Positions 17,420-29,784 are shown, numbered from the stretch's first letter. The stretch: 64,000 nucleotides of DNA from Myotis daubentonii (GCF_963259705.1 NC_081844.1:18771715-18835714), one strand, 5' to 3'. The notes: generated from the sequence alone by a model not told the origin. A program made the numbers and translations.

Positions 17420-18173
17420 TGTCTGCTCCTAAAAAACAACCTTAACTCATACAACTCAATACCAAAAACACAATCTGATTTTAAAATGGGTGGAGGATCT
17501 GAATACACATTCCTCAAAGAAGACATACAAATGGCCAGTAGATAATGAGAAAGTGCTCAACATCATTAATTATTAGGCAAATCAATAGAAAAAAAAATCA
17601 GCCCTGTCCAGGTGGCTCAATTAGTTGGATCGTCGTCCCATACACCAAAAGGTTGCAGGTTCCATTCCTGGTCAGGGCACATACCTAGGTTGTGGGTTCG
17701 ATCCCAGTCGGGGCTCATATGGGAGGCAACTGATTGATGTTTCTCTCTCTCTCCCTCCCTGTCTCTCTAAAATCAATAAAAACATACCCTCAGGTGAGGA
17801 TATATCAACACTACAGCGAGGTATCACTTCACACTTGTTAGATGGTATTATAAAAAAGACAAGGAATAAGCGTTGATGAGGATGTGGAGAAAAGGGAACC
17901 CTTGTGCAGTGTTGGGTGGGATTGTACATTGATGTAGCCACTATGGAGAAAACAGTATGGAGGCTCCTCAAAAACTTGAGAATAAAAATACCACATGATC
18001 CAGCAATTCCATTTCTGGGTATTTATCTGAAGGAAACAAAACCACTAACAAAAAGATATCTGTACCTCCGTGTTCATTGCAGCGCAACAGTCAAGACATG
18101 GAAGCAACTTAGGTGTCCTTGGACAGATAAATGAACTGTTTAAAATGTGGTACACATATACAAGGGAATATTA
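17420..18173 (+). mobile_element. Old L1M ORF2/3' fragment, split by a Ves SINE
   Basis: Degenerate ORF2 C-terminal sequence (GGATGTGGAGAAAAGGGAAC; PHDPAIPFLGIYLKE when translated) on either side of the SINE at 17600-17802. H3 is inserted at its right end. Confidence 0.8.
17600..17802 (+). mobile_element. Ves SINE
   Basis: Head CCCTGTCCAGGTGGCTCA and 3' CCCTCAGGTGAGGA tail; inside an L1M fragment. Confidence 0.9.
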
Positions 18174-18269
18174 TCTATAATAATAAGAGCATAATATGCT
18201 AATTAGACCAGATAGTCAAACGACCTTCCAGATGTCATTCTGGACGAAGCTGCAGCGGCGGGGCCGAGG

Positions 18270-20368
18270 CAGAGGTGGTTAGGGGCGATCAGGGAGGCAG
18301 ACAGAGTGGTTAGGGGCGATCAGGCAGGCAGACAGAGTGGTTAGGGGTGATCAGGCAGGCAGGCGAGCAGTTAGGGGCAATCAGGCAGGCATGCAGAGTG
18401 GTTAGGGGCGATCAGGCAGGCAGACAGAGTGGTTAGGGGTGATCAGGCAGGCAGGCGAGCAGTTAGGGGCAATCAGGCAGGCATGCAGAGTGGTTAGGGG
18501 CGATCAGGCAGGCAGACAGAGTGGTTAGGGGTGATCAGGCAGGCATGCAGAGTGGTTAGGGGTGATCAGGCAGGCAGGCGAGCAGTTAGGGGCAATCAGG
18601 CAGGCATGCAGAGTGGTTAGGGGCGATCAGGCAGGCAGACAGAGGTGGTTAGGGGTGATCAGGCAGGCAGGCGAGCAGTTAGGGGCAATCAGGCAGGCAT
18701 GCAGAGTGGTTAGGGGTGATCAGGCAGGCAGACAGAGGTGGTTAGGGGTTATCAGGCAGGCAGGCGAGCAGTTAGGGGCAATCAGGCAGGCATGCAGAGT
18801 GGTTAGGGGTGATCAGGCAGGCAGACAGAGGTGGTTAGGGGTGATCAGGCAGGCAGACAGAGGTGGTTAGGGGTGATCAGGCAGGCAGGCGAGCAGTTAG
18901 GGGCAATCAGGCAGGCATGCAGAGTGGTTAGGGGTGATCAGGCAGGCAGACAGAGGTGGTTAGGGGTGATCAGGCAGGCAGGCGAGCAGTTAGGGGCAAT
19001 CAGGCAGGCATGCAGAGTGGTTAGGGGCGATCAGGCAGGCAGACAGAGGTGGTTAGGGGTGATCAGGCAGGCAGGCGAGCAGTTAGGGGCAATCAGGCAG
19101 GCATGCAGAGTGGTTAGGGGTGATCAGGCAGGCAGACAGAGGTGGTTAGGGGTGATCAGGCAGGCAGGCGAGCAGTTAGGGGCAATCAGGCAGGCATGCA
19201 GAGTGGTTAGGGGCGATCAGGCAGGCAGACAGAGGTGGTTAGGGGTGATCAGGCAGGCAGGCGAGCAGTTAGGGGCAATCAGGCAGGCATGCAGAGTGGT
19301 TAGGGGTGATCAGGCAGGCAGACAGAGGTGGTTAGGGGTTATCAGGCAGGCAGGCGAGCAGTTAGGGGCAATCAGGCAGGCATGCAGAGTGGTTAGGGGT
19401 GATCAGGCAGGCAGACAGAGGTGGTTAGGGGTGATCAGGCAGGCAGACAGAGGTGGTTAGGGGTTATCAGGCAGGCAGGCGAGCAGTTAGGGGCAATCAG
19501 GCAGGCATGCAGAGTGGTTAGGGGTGATCAGGCAGGCAGACAGAGGTGGTTAGGGGTGATCAGGCAGGCAGACAGAGGTGGTTAGGGGTTATCAGGCAGG
19601 CAGGCGAGCAGTTAGGGGCAATCAGGCAGGCATGCAGAGTGGTTAGGGGTGATCAGGCAGGCAGACAGAGGTGGTTAGGGGCAATCAGGCAGGCAGGCGA
19701 GCAGTTAGGGGCAATCAGGCAGGCATGCAGAGTGGTTAGGGGCGATCAGGCAGGCAGACAGAGGTGGTTAGGGGTGATCAGGCAGGCAGGCGAGCAGTTA
19801 GGGGCAATCAGGCAGGCATGCAGAGTGGTTAGGGGCGATCAGGCAGGCAGACAGAGGTGGTTAGGGGTGATCAGGCAGGCAGGCGAGCAGTTAGGGGCAA
19901 TCAGGCAGGCATGCAGAGTGGTTAGGGGCGATCAGGCAGGCAGACAGAGGTGGTTAGGGGTGATCAGGCAGGCAGGCGAGCAGTTAGGGGCAATCAGGCA
20001 GGCATGCAGAGTGGTTAGGGGTGATCAGGCAGGCAGACAGAGGTGGTTAGGGGTTATCAGGCAGGCAGGCGAGCAGTTAGGGGCAATCAGGCAGGCATGC
20101 AGAGTGATTAGGGGTGATCAGGCAGGCAGACAGAGGTGGTTAGGGGTGATCAGGCAGGCAGACAGAGGTGGTTAGGGGTTATCAGGCAGGCAGGCGAGCA
20201 GTTAGGGGCAATCAGGCAGGCATGCAGAGTGGTTAGGGGTGATCAGGCAGGCAGACAGAGGTGGTTAGGGGTGATCAGGCAGGCAGGCGAGCAGTTAGGG
20301 GCAATCAGGCAGGCATGCAGAGTGGTTAGGGGTGATCAGGCAGGCAAGTGATTAGGCAGGCAGGCGAG
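18270..20368 (+). repeat. 31-bp minisatellite in 93-bp higher-order units
   Basis: About 65-70 monomers of roughly 31 bp built on GTTAGGGGYRATCAGGCAGG. Three variants follow one another (tails GCAGACAGAG, GCAGGCGAGCA, GCATGCAGAG) to make a 93-bp unit, itself interrupted by extra monomers. Two nearly identical blocks start 715 bp apart (18831 and 19546). Because 93 is divisible by 3, long open frames result by chance. Confidence 0.95.
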
Positions 20369-20580
20369 CAGTGGTTCTCAACCTTCTGGCCCTTTAAATA
20401 CAGTTCCTCCTGTTGTGACCCAACCATAACATTATTTTCGTTGCTACTTCATAACTGTAATGTTGCTACTGTTATGAATCGTAATGTAAATATCTAATAT
20501 GCAGGATGGTCTTAGGCGACCCCTGTGAAAGGGTGGATCGACCGCCAAAGGGGTCGCGACCAACAGGTTGAGAACCGCTG
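20369..20580 (+). mobile_element. SPIN-type hAT transposon (non-autonomous)
   Basis: 212 bp from CAGTGGTTCTCAACCTTCTG to CAGGTTGAGAACCGCTG. The interior words TTGCTACTTCATAACTGTAA and GCAGGATGGTCTTAGGCGAC match SPIN_NA, a family known for horizontal transfer among tetrapods and present in vespertilionid bats. It sits inside the minisatellite; no 8-bp duplication is visible. Confidence 0.9.
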
Positions 20581-20770
20581 AGTTAGGGGTTATCAGGCAG
20601 GCAGGCGAGCAGTTAGGGGCAATCAGGTAGGCAGGCGAGTGGTTAGGGGCAATCAGGCAGGCAGGTGAGTGGTTAGGGGCGATCAGATCAGGCAGGCAGA
20701 GTGGTTAGGGGCGGTCAGATCAGGCAGGCAGAGTGGTTAGGGGTGATCAGGCAGGCAGGCGAGTGGTTAG
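20581..20770 (+). repeat. Diverged end of the H3 minisatellite
   Basis: Five or six more degenerate copies of the GTTAGGGG-ATCAGGCAGG monomer continue after the SPIN element up to the unique 3' part of H3. Confidence 0.85.
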
Positions 20771-20862
20771 GAGCCAGTGGTCCCAGATTGCGAGAGGGTG
20801 TAGGCCAGGCTGAGGGACCACCCCCCCCTCCTGTGCATAAATTTCGTGCACCAGGCCTCTAG

Positions 20863-22084
20863 TATCTCAGTCTCTGCATGTGAGGCAGTCTGTTTTACAG
20901 TAGCCACAGGACACTGACACAGGCTGTCACAAGGAAGAGGTGCAGCTTTTGGGGGTGAGGGCCCTGTGGACAGCTCAAGGGAGTCACAGGGAGGCCAATT
21001 CCAGGTCAATGTAAGACAATGAAATGCCAGAGCAGCCGGTACTGCAGCCCAACAGCTGCCTAGGGAGGATAGTCATTCACAATCTCCATGCCAGGCACTG
21101 ATGGCCCTAGGAGCACAGAGGTGACTAGGTACCTTGCCTGTCTTCATACAGCAAGCAAGACAATCCAGGGAGTGAACAAAAAGACTGGGTGGCTGGGGCA
21201 GCCTCCCTGAGGGGGGGTGTTGGAGCTAAGGCCCCAATAAACAGGGAGTGGGCAGGGAGTTTGGCAGTGAGACAAGAAGTGTAAAGGCCCGTGGCTGGAG
21301 CTAGCTGACCAGTGAGAGGGGGAGAGACTGTGGGTTGAGGAAGGAAGGGTCAGTCTTTTGGGGCTGTGGGAGGGGAGAGGTGCAGCAAGGCAGGGAGGGC
21401 CAGAGAGTGAGGTCTCATGGAGGGGCCCCGCAGTCCGCCCAAGCTCGGCCTGAGACCTGCGGGTGGTGGGGCTGTTTTCCAGGAGGGCAGGCTCGGATGG
21501 CACCAATGTGGGAGCAGTAGGCCCCTGTGTGAGGGCCTCACCCTCAACAGGATTCTAACTCATGACCCTGTAAGCGATGAGTGGCCTTTGCTCCCCGTCC
21601 CCTCCGAACTTCCCAAATGAGAAGAGGTTGTCAGCACTTCTAGAACCACCTGGTCCCACTGCACCACCAGGGAGGGTATGAGAGCAAAACATACAAAGCA
21701 CCTAAGTTTACTTAAAAAATACTCTAAAAATCACCCATGTGGGTCCTGTCCAGGGGTCGCTACCCTCACCCACTCACCCCTGCTTCATCATTCCCTGATA
21801 AGAAGGTCACAATGATAATCCTGATGGTTCCTCATGGCTCTAGAGGTGGAGGCCACACCCTGCCCTCCTCGTATTCACTGGTCAAAGAAATGTCTCCTTG
21901 TACAACTGGGGAGGCAGTCAAGGGTCAAGGCTGGCTCTGCCCCTCACCAGCTCCTGTGGACCTTGTGGCACCACCTGAAGTGAGGGAGCCAAACACAGAA
22001 CCACGTTCTCTTGACTCATCCTGCCAAGGTCTGCCTATACCTGCCCAGAGAACCCTGAGTCCTCACACACAGGGAATGTAGAGA
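20863..22084. other. Unique intron 1 sequence
   Basis: No recognisable repeat or exon between Helitron H3 and the L1M fragment. Confidence 0.5.
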
Positions 22085-22420
22085 GGGTGGCCACTGTGCA
22101 AATCAGCCTGCAGGCTCCTAGTTGAATGTGGAGTTGTCATATGACCCAGCAATTCTGCTCCCGGGCACATGCCAAAATTGAAGACAAGTCTTCTAACAAA
22201 TCTCTGTACACCAGGTTCACAGCAGCCAGTCACAATCACAAAAGGTGGAAACAGCCTAAATGCCCATCAATGGATAAACAGATAAACAAAATGTGGTCCA
22301 TCCATACAGTGGAATATTACCCAGCCATAATATAAGGAATGAAGCACTGATTCATGCTGCAATGCAGATGAACCTTGAAACATCACCCTGAGTGCAAGAA
22401 GCCAGACACAAAAGACTACT

Positions 22421-22500
22421 GACCCCATCTAAGGGACCCCATCTAAGGGACCCCATCTAAGGGACCCCATCTAAGGGACCCCATCTAAGGGACCCCATCT
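22421..22500 (+). repeat. 14-bp tandem repeat, ~5.7 copies
   Basis: GACCCCATCTAAGG repeated without change inside an L1M fragment. Confidence 0.95.
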
Positions 22501-22737
22501 ACTAGTAAGTGAAATACACAGGCACTAACACAAGGAATAAAGCTCTGACCCATGTTACAACACAGATGAACCTTGAGGATGTTATGCTGAGTGAAATAAG
22601 TCAGTCATAAAAGGACAAATACGGTATGATTCCTACAGTAGTCATCAGATTCGTAGAAAGTTGAAGCTCTAAGGGCACTTCTTTTGCCTCTGTAACTTGT
22701 TTCCTGAGCCCATTTCTTCTACCTCTGTCACTTTCTA

Positions 22738-22968
22738 TTTTTATTTTTTAAATATATATATATTTTTTATTGATTTCAGAGAGGAAGTGAGAGGGAGAGA
22801 GAGATAGAAACATCAATGATGAGAATTGTTGATTGGCTGCCTCCTGCACGCCCCACACTGGGGGGGAAATTGAGCCTGCAACCCAGGAATGTGCCCTGAC
22901 TGGAATCGAACCCAGGACCCTTCAGTCTGCAGGCCAACACTCTATCCACTGAGCCAAACCAGCTAGAG
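22738..22968 (-). mobile_element. Ves SINE with perfect TSD
   Basis: CCTCTGTCACTTTCTA at 22722-22737 and 22969-22984. Confidence 0.94.
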
Positions 22969-23463
22969 CCTCTGTCACTTTCTAAGTAAACTTTCTTATA
23001 GTTTGGGGAAAAAGGAAAAGAAAGTAGAAGGGTGGGTGCCAGAAGCTAGGGGAGGAGGATGGGAGTTAGTATTTAATGGTAACAGTTTCAGTTTTGCAAG
23101 ATGAAAAGTCATGGAGATGGATGGTGATGATGGTGATGGTTGTATAACACTGTGAATGTACTTAATGCCACTGAACTGTGCACTTTAAAATGGTTAAGAT
23201 GGTACATTTTATGTTGTATATATTTAATCACAATTTTAAAAATTCATACACAGACAAAACTCATCAGTGACAATAAAGATCAGAATGGGGTTACTTTTGA
23301 TGGTTATGATAGGGAGGGGCGAGGAGGAGCCAGTTGCAGGCTTGAAACGCTCTCTATCTTGGTCTGGTTACATGTGTAAACACGTGTTACAATTCCTTGA
23401 GTTGTACACTCAGGAGTTATTCAGATTATTGTATGTAAATTATACTGTAATAAAGAAATTTTA

Positions 23464-23690
23464 GCCCTGGCCAGTGTGGCTCAGTTGGTTGAGTATTCTC
23501 CCTTACACCGAAAGGTTCCATTCCTGGTCAGGGCACATGCCCAAGTTTCTGGTTTGGTCCTGGATAGGTTGTATACAGGAGGCAGCCAATTGATATTTCT
23601 CTCTCCCTCTCTCTCTCTCTCTTTCTCTCCTTCCTTTCTCTCTCTCTAAAATAAATAAAAACATACATTTTTTAAAAGATAATTTTAAAC
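23464..23690 (+). mobile_element. Ves SINE
   Basis: Complete copy with long CT-rich middle; follows an L1M poly(A) region. Confidence 0.88.
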
Positions 23691-24502
23691 AGTAAGAAAA
23701 AACCACCCACACCTGCCCAACCCCTCCCAGGCCCACTGACCCTGAGCACTGTGTTCCTAACTCCCAAGGGACTCTAATGGTGCCAGGGGGAATGTGCCCT
23801 AGTCGCTATCACTCGCCTTCCTCACCTGTGGAGAACGCCTGCCGATGGTTTTGGCAACGACGAAAAGTTTGGAGGGCTTTTAAGCTGGAAGGTGGGCCAC
23901 CCTCGTAGAGGATGTCCAGCCCCCCTCCTAGAAACAGCACCCTGGGCAGCCACCCCTCTACCCTCTGTCACCTTGAAGTAGGGGGCCTTACCCTCCCCTT
24001 GACTCCATGGTAACCTGGGGGACCCCGGCCAGATCATGAGCTCATACTCCCGGGCTCAGGGTGCTGGATCCAAAGAGATTTTTGAGGGGGGCCTTGGGCC
24101 AGGGAAGGCCTCTTTCCCCAGGGAGGCGAAGTAGGTCAGCCTGAGGGCAGTGACACAGAGCCAAGGCCTGGAGTGGGAAGGCAATGTCTGCAGACTGGGG
24201 ATGTCCAAGGACCAAACATGTGGGAAGAACCTGGACTCTTCCGCCCTGGAGCCCACGAAGCGCCCTTTCTGATTCAGCCAGTTCAGGATGGGTTTCCATT
24301 TCCTGCAGAAGCCTGACCCGTATATATTTCCCTTACCCTCCTCCAGCCCTAGGCAGCATTTCCAACCACAGACACAGCATCCTGTGGCCCCAGTGGGCTC
24401 AGCTCCATCTCACTCTCCAGAAGCACCTTTGACAAGTACCAAGTACCATGAACTAGGATTCCGGCGTGTCTTTCCCAGAAGTGGATAAGAACCAGGGGCC
24501 AG

Positions 24503-24722
24503 CCCAGCTGGCGTGGCTCAGTGGTTCAGCACTGACCCATGAAGCAGGAGGTCATGGTTCAATTCCCAGCCAGGGCACATGCCTAGGTTGTGGGCTCGAT
24601 CCCTAGTATGGGGCGTGCAGGGGGCAGCCAATCAATGATTCTCTCTTATCATTGATGTTCCTATCTCTCCTTCTCCCTCTCCCTTCATCTCTGAAATCAA
24701 TAAAAATATATTTGAAATAAAA
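24503..24722 (+). mobile_element. Ves SINE
   Basis: Head CCCAGCTGGCGTGGCTCA, tail AATCAATAAAAATATATTT. Confidence 0.9.
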
Positions 24723-25023
24723 ACGGGCGAGGTGCAATGGGGCCAACTCCCCCTGCCCCCCTCCCACTTGCCACAGGTGGGTGGCACTTGCAGACCAACC
24801 CCAGTGAACATTTATATTTTCACATAGTATTTCTGTTCGGGAATCTTTCCATCTTTCAAACAAAAATCCAAAGTGAAGTGGGGTGGAGTAGAGGGCCACT
24901 TCAGCGATATAACTGACTCAACAGCATTGTCTAGAAACTGTGAACCCGGGGTCACAGGATCTTAGGGAGCCCAGTCTGTGAGACCCACGCTATAGCTGCT
25001 CCTTGGGCATGACTGTCCTAATA

Positions 25024-25589
25024 CAGTAGAACCTCGTTCCTCAACTTAATTTGTTCCAGAAGACTGTTTGAGAAGCGATTCGTTCGAAAACCGAATCATT
25101 TTCCCCATTAGAAAGAATGTAAATTAATCTGTTCCAGACCCTCAATTGATTCCGTTTTAACCTTTCTTATATACAGTACATGTCTAATGCATCGTTTAAT
25201 CTATAAATAAACACTTCTTTTCTTAAATCTATCAAACCACCCCTACTAGCCCTAAACGAACTTTCATATACCAAAATGCTATCTATCATGGGCTAACTGC
25301 TTTTCCTTTATCCAATAAACAACAGTTTTTATACCTATTCAATTGCCTGTGATTGTTGTTTTGTGAGCACTTTCACACCCTTAGCAACATTAGCACTCTA
25401 TGTTTTAAAACTGTGCTAATCATCAAAACCATTCTCTCCTTTGTTGCCTGAGAGACACTTTCTGTCCTGCTGAGGTATCAGCATGAAAGGGTTGTCAGGT
25501 CGAAAATTGAAGTTTTGGCCAACAACCGAGATATTTTTTTCTGAGAACTGAATTGAGATGGGAGACATTCGAGAAATGAGGTTTGACTG
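25024..25589 (+). mobile_element. Tc1/mariner-like (pogo/Tigger-type) DNA element
   Basis: Ends CAGTAGAACCTCGTTCCTC and, inverted, CAGTCAAACCTCATTTCTC, bounded by TA on both sides. 566 bp, no transposase frame. Family name not determined. Confidence 0.65.
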
Positions 25590-26362
25590 TATGTACACGA
25601 AGATACACACAAGCACACATGTGCACACACATTCATGCCAGACTCCCTTGGAAGTTTCTTGCCCAGGGCCACCGTTCATGCCCAGTGTGTGGCGGGAGCA
25701 CTGCACAGCAGTGTGCTACACCTCTTGGGACATGTTTGCACAAACAGCAATTTCTCGGTTGATGGAGTTTACAAGCAGCTGTGGAACAGATACCCTAATG
25801 TCTTGGTAAACAGAAACCAATTAACATCCTATCTGCCTGTTGATACGGCCTTTCCTTTTTCCAGTTAATGGGCATTAACTTTCACCTAAGAGAGCTGAAG
25901 CATCTTACATAACCACTGCTCCTTGTTAAACCCAACCCAGTCAGCTGCTGTGTGTTTCTCCTGGCTGCATACACTTCTTTCACACAAACTCTGGTCACTG
26001 CAACCCTGTGCTAAGTCTCTACAGGTCAGACATACAAGCATCCACATACAAAAAGATCCAGATCATTCTAAGATTAATCTCTGTCCTTGGTCCTTGCATT
26101 CAGTGAGTACTGCCACACTTGTTGCCAACTGGGAATAACCTAAAACAACTGAGGCACTCAGTGGTACTAAAAGGGTGCACTTGTGTAATGGCCAAATCCC
26201 AAAAGCCTTTTATTCTTGCCACACAGAGCCTAGCATAGCACTTTCACCTACTTAATTATTTGCTGGGTGAATGAATTAATTCCCTGGACATACCAAGTTC
26301 TGCTTTGGCTACAGTCCCTTTATTTTTATTTTTTTAATTTTTAAAAAAAATATATATTTTAG

Positions 26363-26572
26363 CCGAAACCGGTTTGGCTCAGTGGATAGAGTGTCGGCCT
26401 GCGGACTGAAAGGTCCCAGGTTCGATTCCGGTCAAGGGCACGTACCTGGGTTGCGGGCATATCCCCAGTAGGAGATGTGCAGGAGGCAGCTGATCGATGT
26501 TTCTCTCTCATCGATGTTTCTAACTCTCTATCTCTCTCCCTTCCTCTCTGTAAAAAATCAATAAAATATATT
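26363..26572 (+). mobile_element. Ves SINE, plus member of inverted pair
   Basis: Well preserved; its tail faces the tail of the next, oppositely oriented SINE. Confidence 0.92.
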
Positions 26573-26575
26573 TAA

Positions 26576-26795
26576 AATATATATATACATATATTAATGA
26601 TTTGCCACAGAGAGGAAAGGAGAGGGACAGAGAGCTAGAAACATCGATGAGAGAGAAACATTGACCAGCTGCCTCCTGCACACCCCCACTGGGGATGTGC
26701 CTGCAGCCAAGGTACATGCCCTTGACCGGAATCGAACCTGGGACCCTTCAGTCCACAGGCCGACGCTCTATCCACTGAGCCAAACCGGTCTGGCT
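26576..26795 (-). mobile_element. Ves SINE, minus member of inverted pair
   Basis: Well preserved. The duplication GGCTACAGTCCCTTTAT (one mismatch) at about 26308 and 26791 brackets both SINEs, so this copy came first and the plus copy landed in its tail. Confidence 0.92.
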
Positions 26796-28994
26796 ACACT
26801 CCCTTTATACCTGACAAATTCCTCTGCATCCTTCAAAGCCCATCCTAAACATTCTGGCCACACCTCCCTGAAGTTAGCGGTTCTGTCCTTCACTGAACAC
26901 TACATAGTTCCCTGCCACTTTTCATTTGCTTCCCCTGCCAGGCTGGGGGTCCCAGGAAGGCCGGGGCCTGGGTCATGCTCAGTGTTCATGCCTAGCAAGG
27001 AGGCAGAGACACACACCTATATTCATCATCCTGCCCCAGGAATCTGCCTCATTCCCCAAGCAGGAGCCCATCCAGGCTTCTTGCCATGCCATGTTGGTGT
27101 TGTGAGAAGACAGGTTTCGGTGTGTGACTTTGGATTAAACGTCTCTGGACCTCAGTTTCCCAATCTGTCACTATCTTCCCAGGCTGGTGCTGCTAGGGTG
27201 GGTCACAGGTATTAGTAAGTACTGTTTTGCCTAATAAGGAGTCAGATGGGGCTGGGTGGGAGCCCACATAACACCACCCAATCTCCTAGCTCTCGCCATC
27301 CAGCAGAGCACCGACCTCTGGAATCCAGCCCCCTAACTCTCCCTCCTCCAGGTTCATCTCTCCAAACTGTTGAACAAACTTGGACAGCAATGCCCCGCTG
27401 TCCATCAAAAGGAAGCGCCTGTTCCCCACCAAGCACTCCACCACTACTCAGCACAACAGTGGTGCCATCTCTGACTGACATTCAGGGCTGGCCATCATTT
27501 GCTCTGGCCAATGTACTCCAGAAAAAGGGGCCGTGAGAAGCCCCCAAACCTGCTCATTCTTCAAGGCCTGGCTCTTATGCACCCGCTTGCCAGATCGAGA
27601 ATAGGCCAGCCACAGGCTAAAGTCTGACCAGCAGTGGGTAGCATCTCCCCATAGTGCTGCAAGCCAGGAGTACCACCCTGTCCCCTCCCCTCTCATGGCT
27701 GCAGAGATCTGCCAACAACAGGGGAGGGGAAGGGTCTCCCACATTCTCTGAGCACCGAACTATTCCACCAGGTGTTTCCAGGAGTGCCCGTCCCAGAATC
27801 TCTCTTGTACAGGCTCCTAGACCCCATCCCAGACTGAAGTCAGAGCCACCAGAGTGAGGCCCAGGAATCAGCCCTTTTGACAGGATGAGGGGAGACACAT
27901 TGGGCTGACAAAACCGAAGACGTAGTAGGTCTTGGGTCAGCGTGGCTGTAATTAACCCAATTCACCCTGTGGCGAAGGCACAGGGCCTGGAGAGGGAGCA
28001 ACAGCTCTGACATCTGCAGGTCACATTTCATCATGGAAGCCTTGAAACCCTTCTCAAGGAGGGTCTCCAGTCCAGGTACCCAAGTCACAGCTGGGAAGGC
28101 ACAGGCCATCAGAGGTTCTGAGCCCTAGGTCTGCTGACCACTCCAGTCCACAGTGGCTTCAACCTGAGCAGCTCCTCTGCTGGCTTTTCCTGCCTCTCTC
28201 ATCAGCACCACAGACCAGGTCCCTCTCAGGACCCTCTTGGGCTTCCCAGCCCCTTATCTTTCTCCTGGGTGTCCCATGTCCAGGTTGGTTCATTCCCTCT
28301 GCTCACAACACCTTGCCATCGAATGAACTCCTTAATGGCTTCAGATCTTGGGGAACCTTCCTGGACCCCTGAATTAGTACCACAGCCTCTGATCAGGATC
28401 AATCGATTACAGTGCCCTAACCACGTACCCTTCCCTTCTGAGCCCAGTGTATCTGCTTCCTCTGCACCTGTCCCGAGTCCTGGCACACAAATATTTAGGT
28501 TGTAGAATGGGGCTTTGAGTTTGTTCCACTCCTGGAGGCCATACCGATGGCAGCATGTGTTTAACAGCAACTGAAAGCACAGTGCTACAGCTGCTTGTTT
28601 GGGTTCAGACGGACCAGCTCCTGTCTGGGCTTCCCCATGTGTGTCTCTGGGCAAAAGCCTCCTCAAGCCTTGGTCTCCTTTCTGTAAAACTGGGAGGACC
28701 TAGGACCAAGCTATCAATCCAGTAAGTACTTGCCAAGGGGTGACAAGAAGCAAAACTGAGATGTATACTTTCACTTCTCCGGGTCCTTATTAGCTCTGGG
28801 CAGATGCCCCCACCTGAGGGAAGGGAGTTGGGTGATCAAGGGAGCACACAGGGGCTGCCCACAGGGGCCATCTAGAGGGGCTGGGGAATGTACTATGACC
28901 CTGCTGGCCTCACCTTGCTGGAAACAGCAGAGGCAGCTGGACAAGCCCTTCCTCAGATAACGCCCTGATGAAAATGCTGGCTTCAACAGCTGCA
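26796..28994. other. Unique intron 1 sequence
   Basis: About 2.2 kb of non-repetitive intron; nothing gene-like seen. Possibly weak ancient MIR/L2 remnants that I cannot assign by eye. Confidence 0.5.
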
Positions 28995-29566
28995 GGGGTT
29001 AAATTGGGACCAACAAAGTTCCTATCCACCCAGAATTTCAGAAGGTGACCTTATTTGGAAATAGGGTCTTTGCAGATATAATTAAGGATTTTTAGATGAG
29101 AGCATCCGGGACTTAGGGTGGGCCCTAAATCCAATGACTGGTGTCCTTAGCACAATACACAAACACAAGGAAGAAGGCCTGTGGATATGGAGGCAAGAGA
29201 TCAAGGTGACAGGGCTGCAAGCTAAAAACCCAAGGGTTGTGAGCAGCAGCCAGAAGCCAGGATGGATTCTCTCTCAGGGCCCTCAGCAGGAACCAGCCCT
29301 GCTGTCTTAATCTGTTTGGGCTTATGTAACAGAATAGCACAGACCAGGCGGCTTATAAACAACAGAAATGTATTCTCATAGTCATGGAGGCTAGAAGTCC
29401 AAAATCAAGGCTCTGATAGACAGTGGCTGTCTTCTCACTGGGTCCTTCCATGGTATAAGGGTCTAGGGTACTCTCTGGGGTCTCTTTTATAAGGCCAATA
29501 ATCCTCATCACATAATTACCTCCTGATACCATCATACTGAGATTAGGTTTCAACATATGAATTTTT

Positions 29567-29784
29567 TTAAAAAAAATATTTTATTAATTTTTTACAGAGA
29601 GGAAGGGAGAGGGATAGAGAGTTAGAAATATCGATGAGAGAGAAACATCGATCAGCTGCCTCCTGCACACCCCCTACTGGGGATGTGCTTGCAACTAAGG
29701 TACATGCCCTTGACTGGAATCGAACCTGGGACCTTTCAGTCCGCAGGCCAACGCTCTATCCACTGAGCCAAGCTAGTTAGGGCT
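29567..29784 (-). mobile_element. Ves SINE
   Basis: Flanked by AACATATGAATTTTTTAAA-type duplications at 29552 and 29786. Confidence 0.92.

Larger units (their letters stand above)
18174..20862 (+). mobile_element. Helitron H3 expanded by an internal minisatellite
   Basis: 5' end TCTATAATAATAAGAGC preceded by A; 3' end GTGCATAAATTTCGTGCAC hairpin, then CTCTAG followed by T. At 2.7 kb it is several times the usual length because the interior is a tandem array. It inserted into an old L1M fragment. Confidence 0.92.
22085..23240 (+). mobile_element. Old L1M fragment with 14-bp tandem repeat and SINE
   Basis: ORF2 C-terminal to 3'UTR words (GGATAAACAGATAAACAAAA; GTGAATGTACTTAATGCCAC). Contains a short 14-bp array at 22421-22500 and a minus Ves SINE at 22738-22968. 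Confidence 0.75.

Noticed and set aside
18831..20175. Two 209-codon repetitive frames (RGDQAGRQRWLGVIRQAGEQ)
   Set aside because: The 93-bp unit is divisible by three, so a frame without stops stays open indefinitely. No start context, no family.
18270..20368. CRISPR-like regular repeats
   Set aside because: Repeats are contiguous variants of one monomer with no unique spacers, in a vertebrate Helitron.
18270..20368. Telomere-like array (TTAGGG in each monomer)
   Set aside because: TTAGGGG occurs once per 31 bp within unrelated sequence; not a tandem hexamer.
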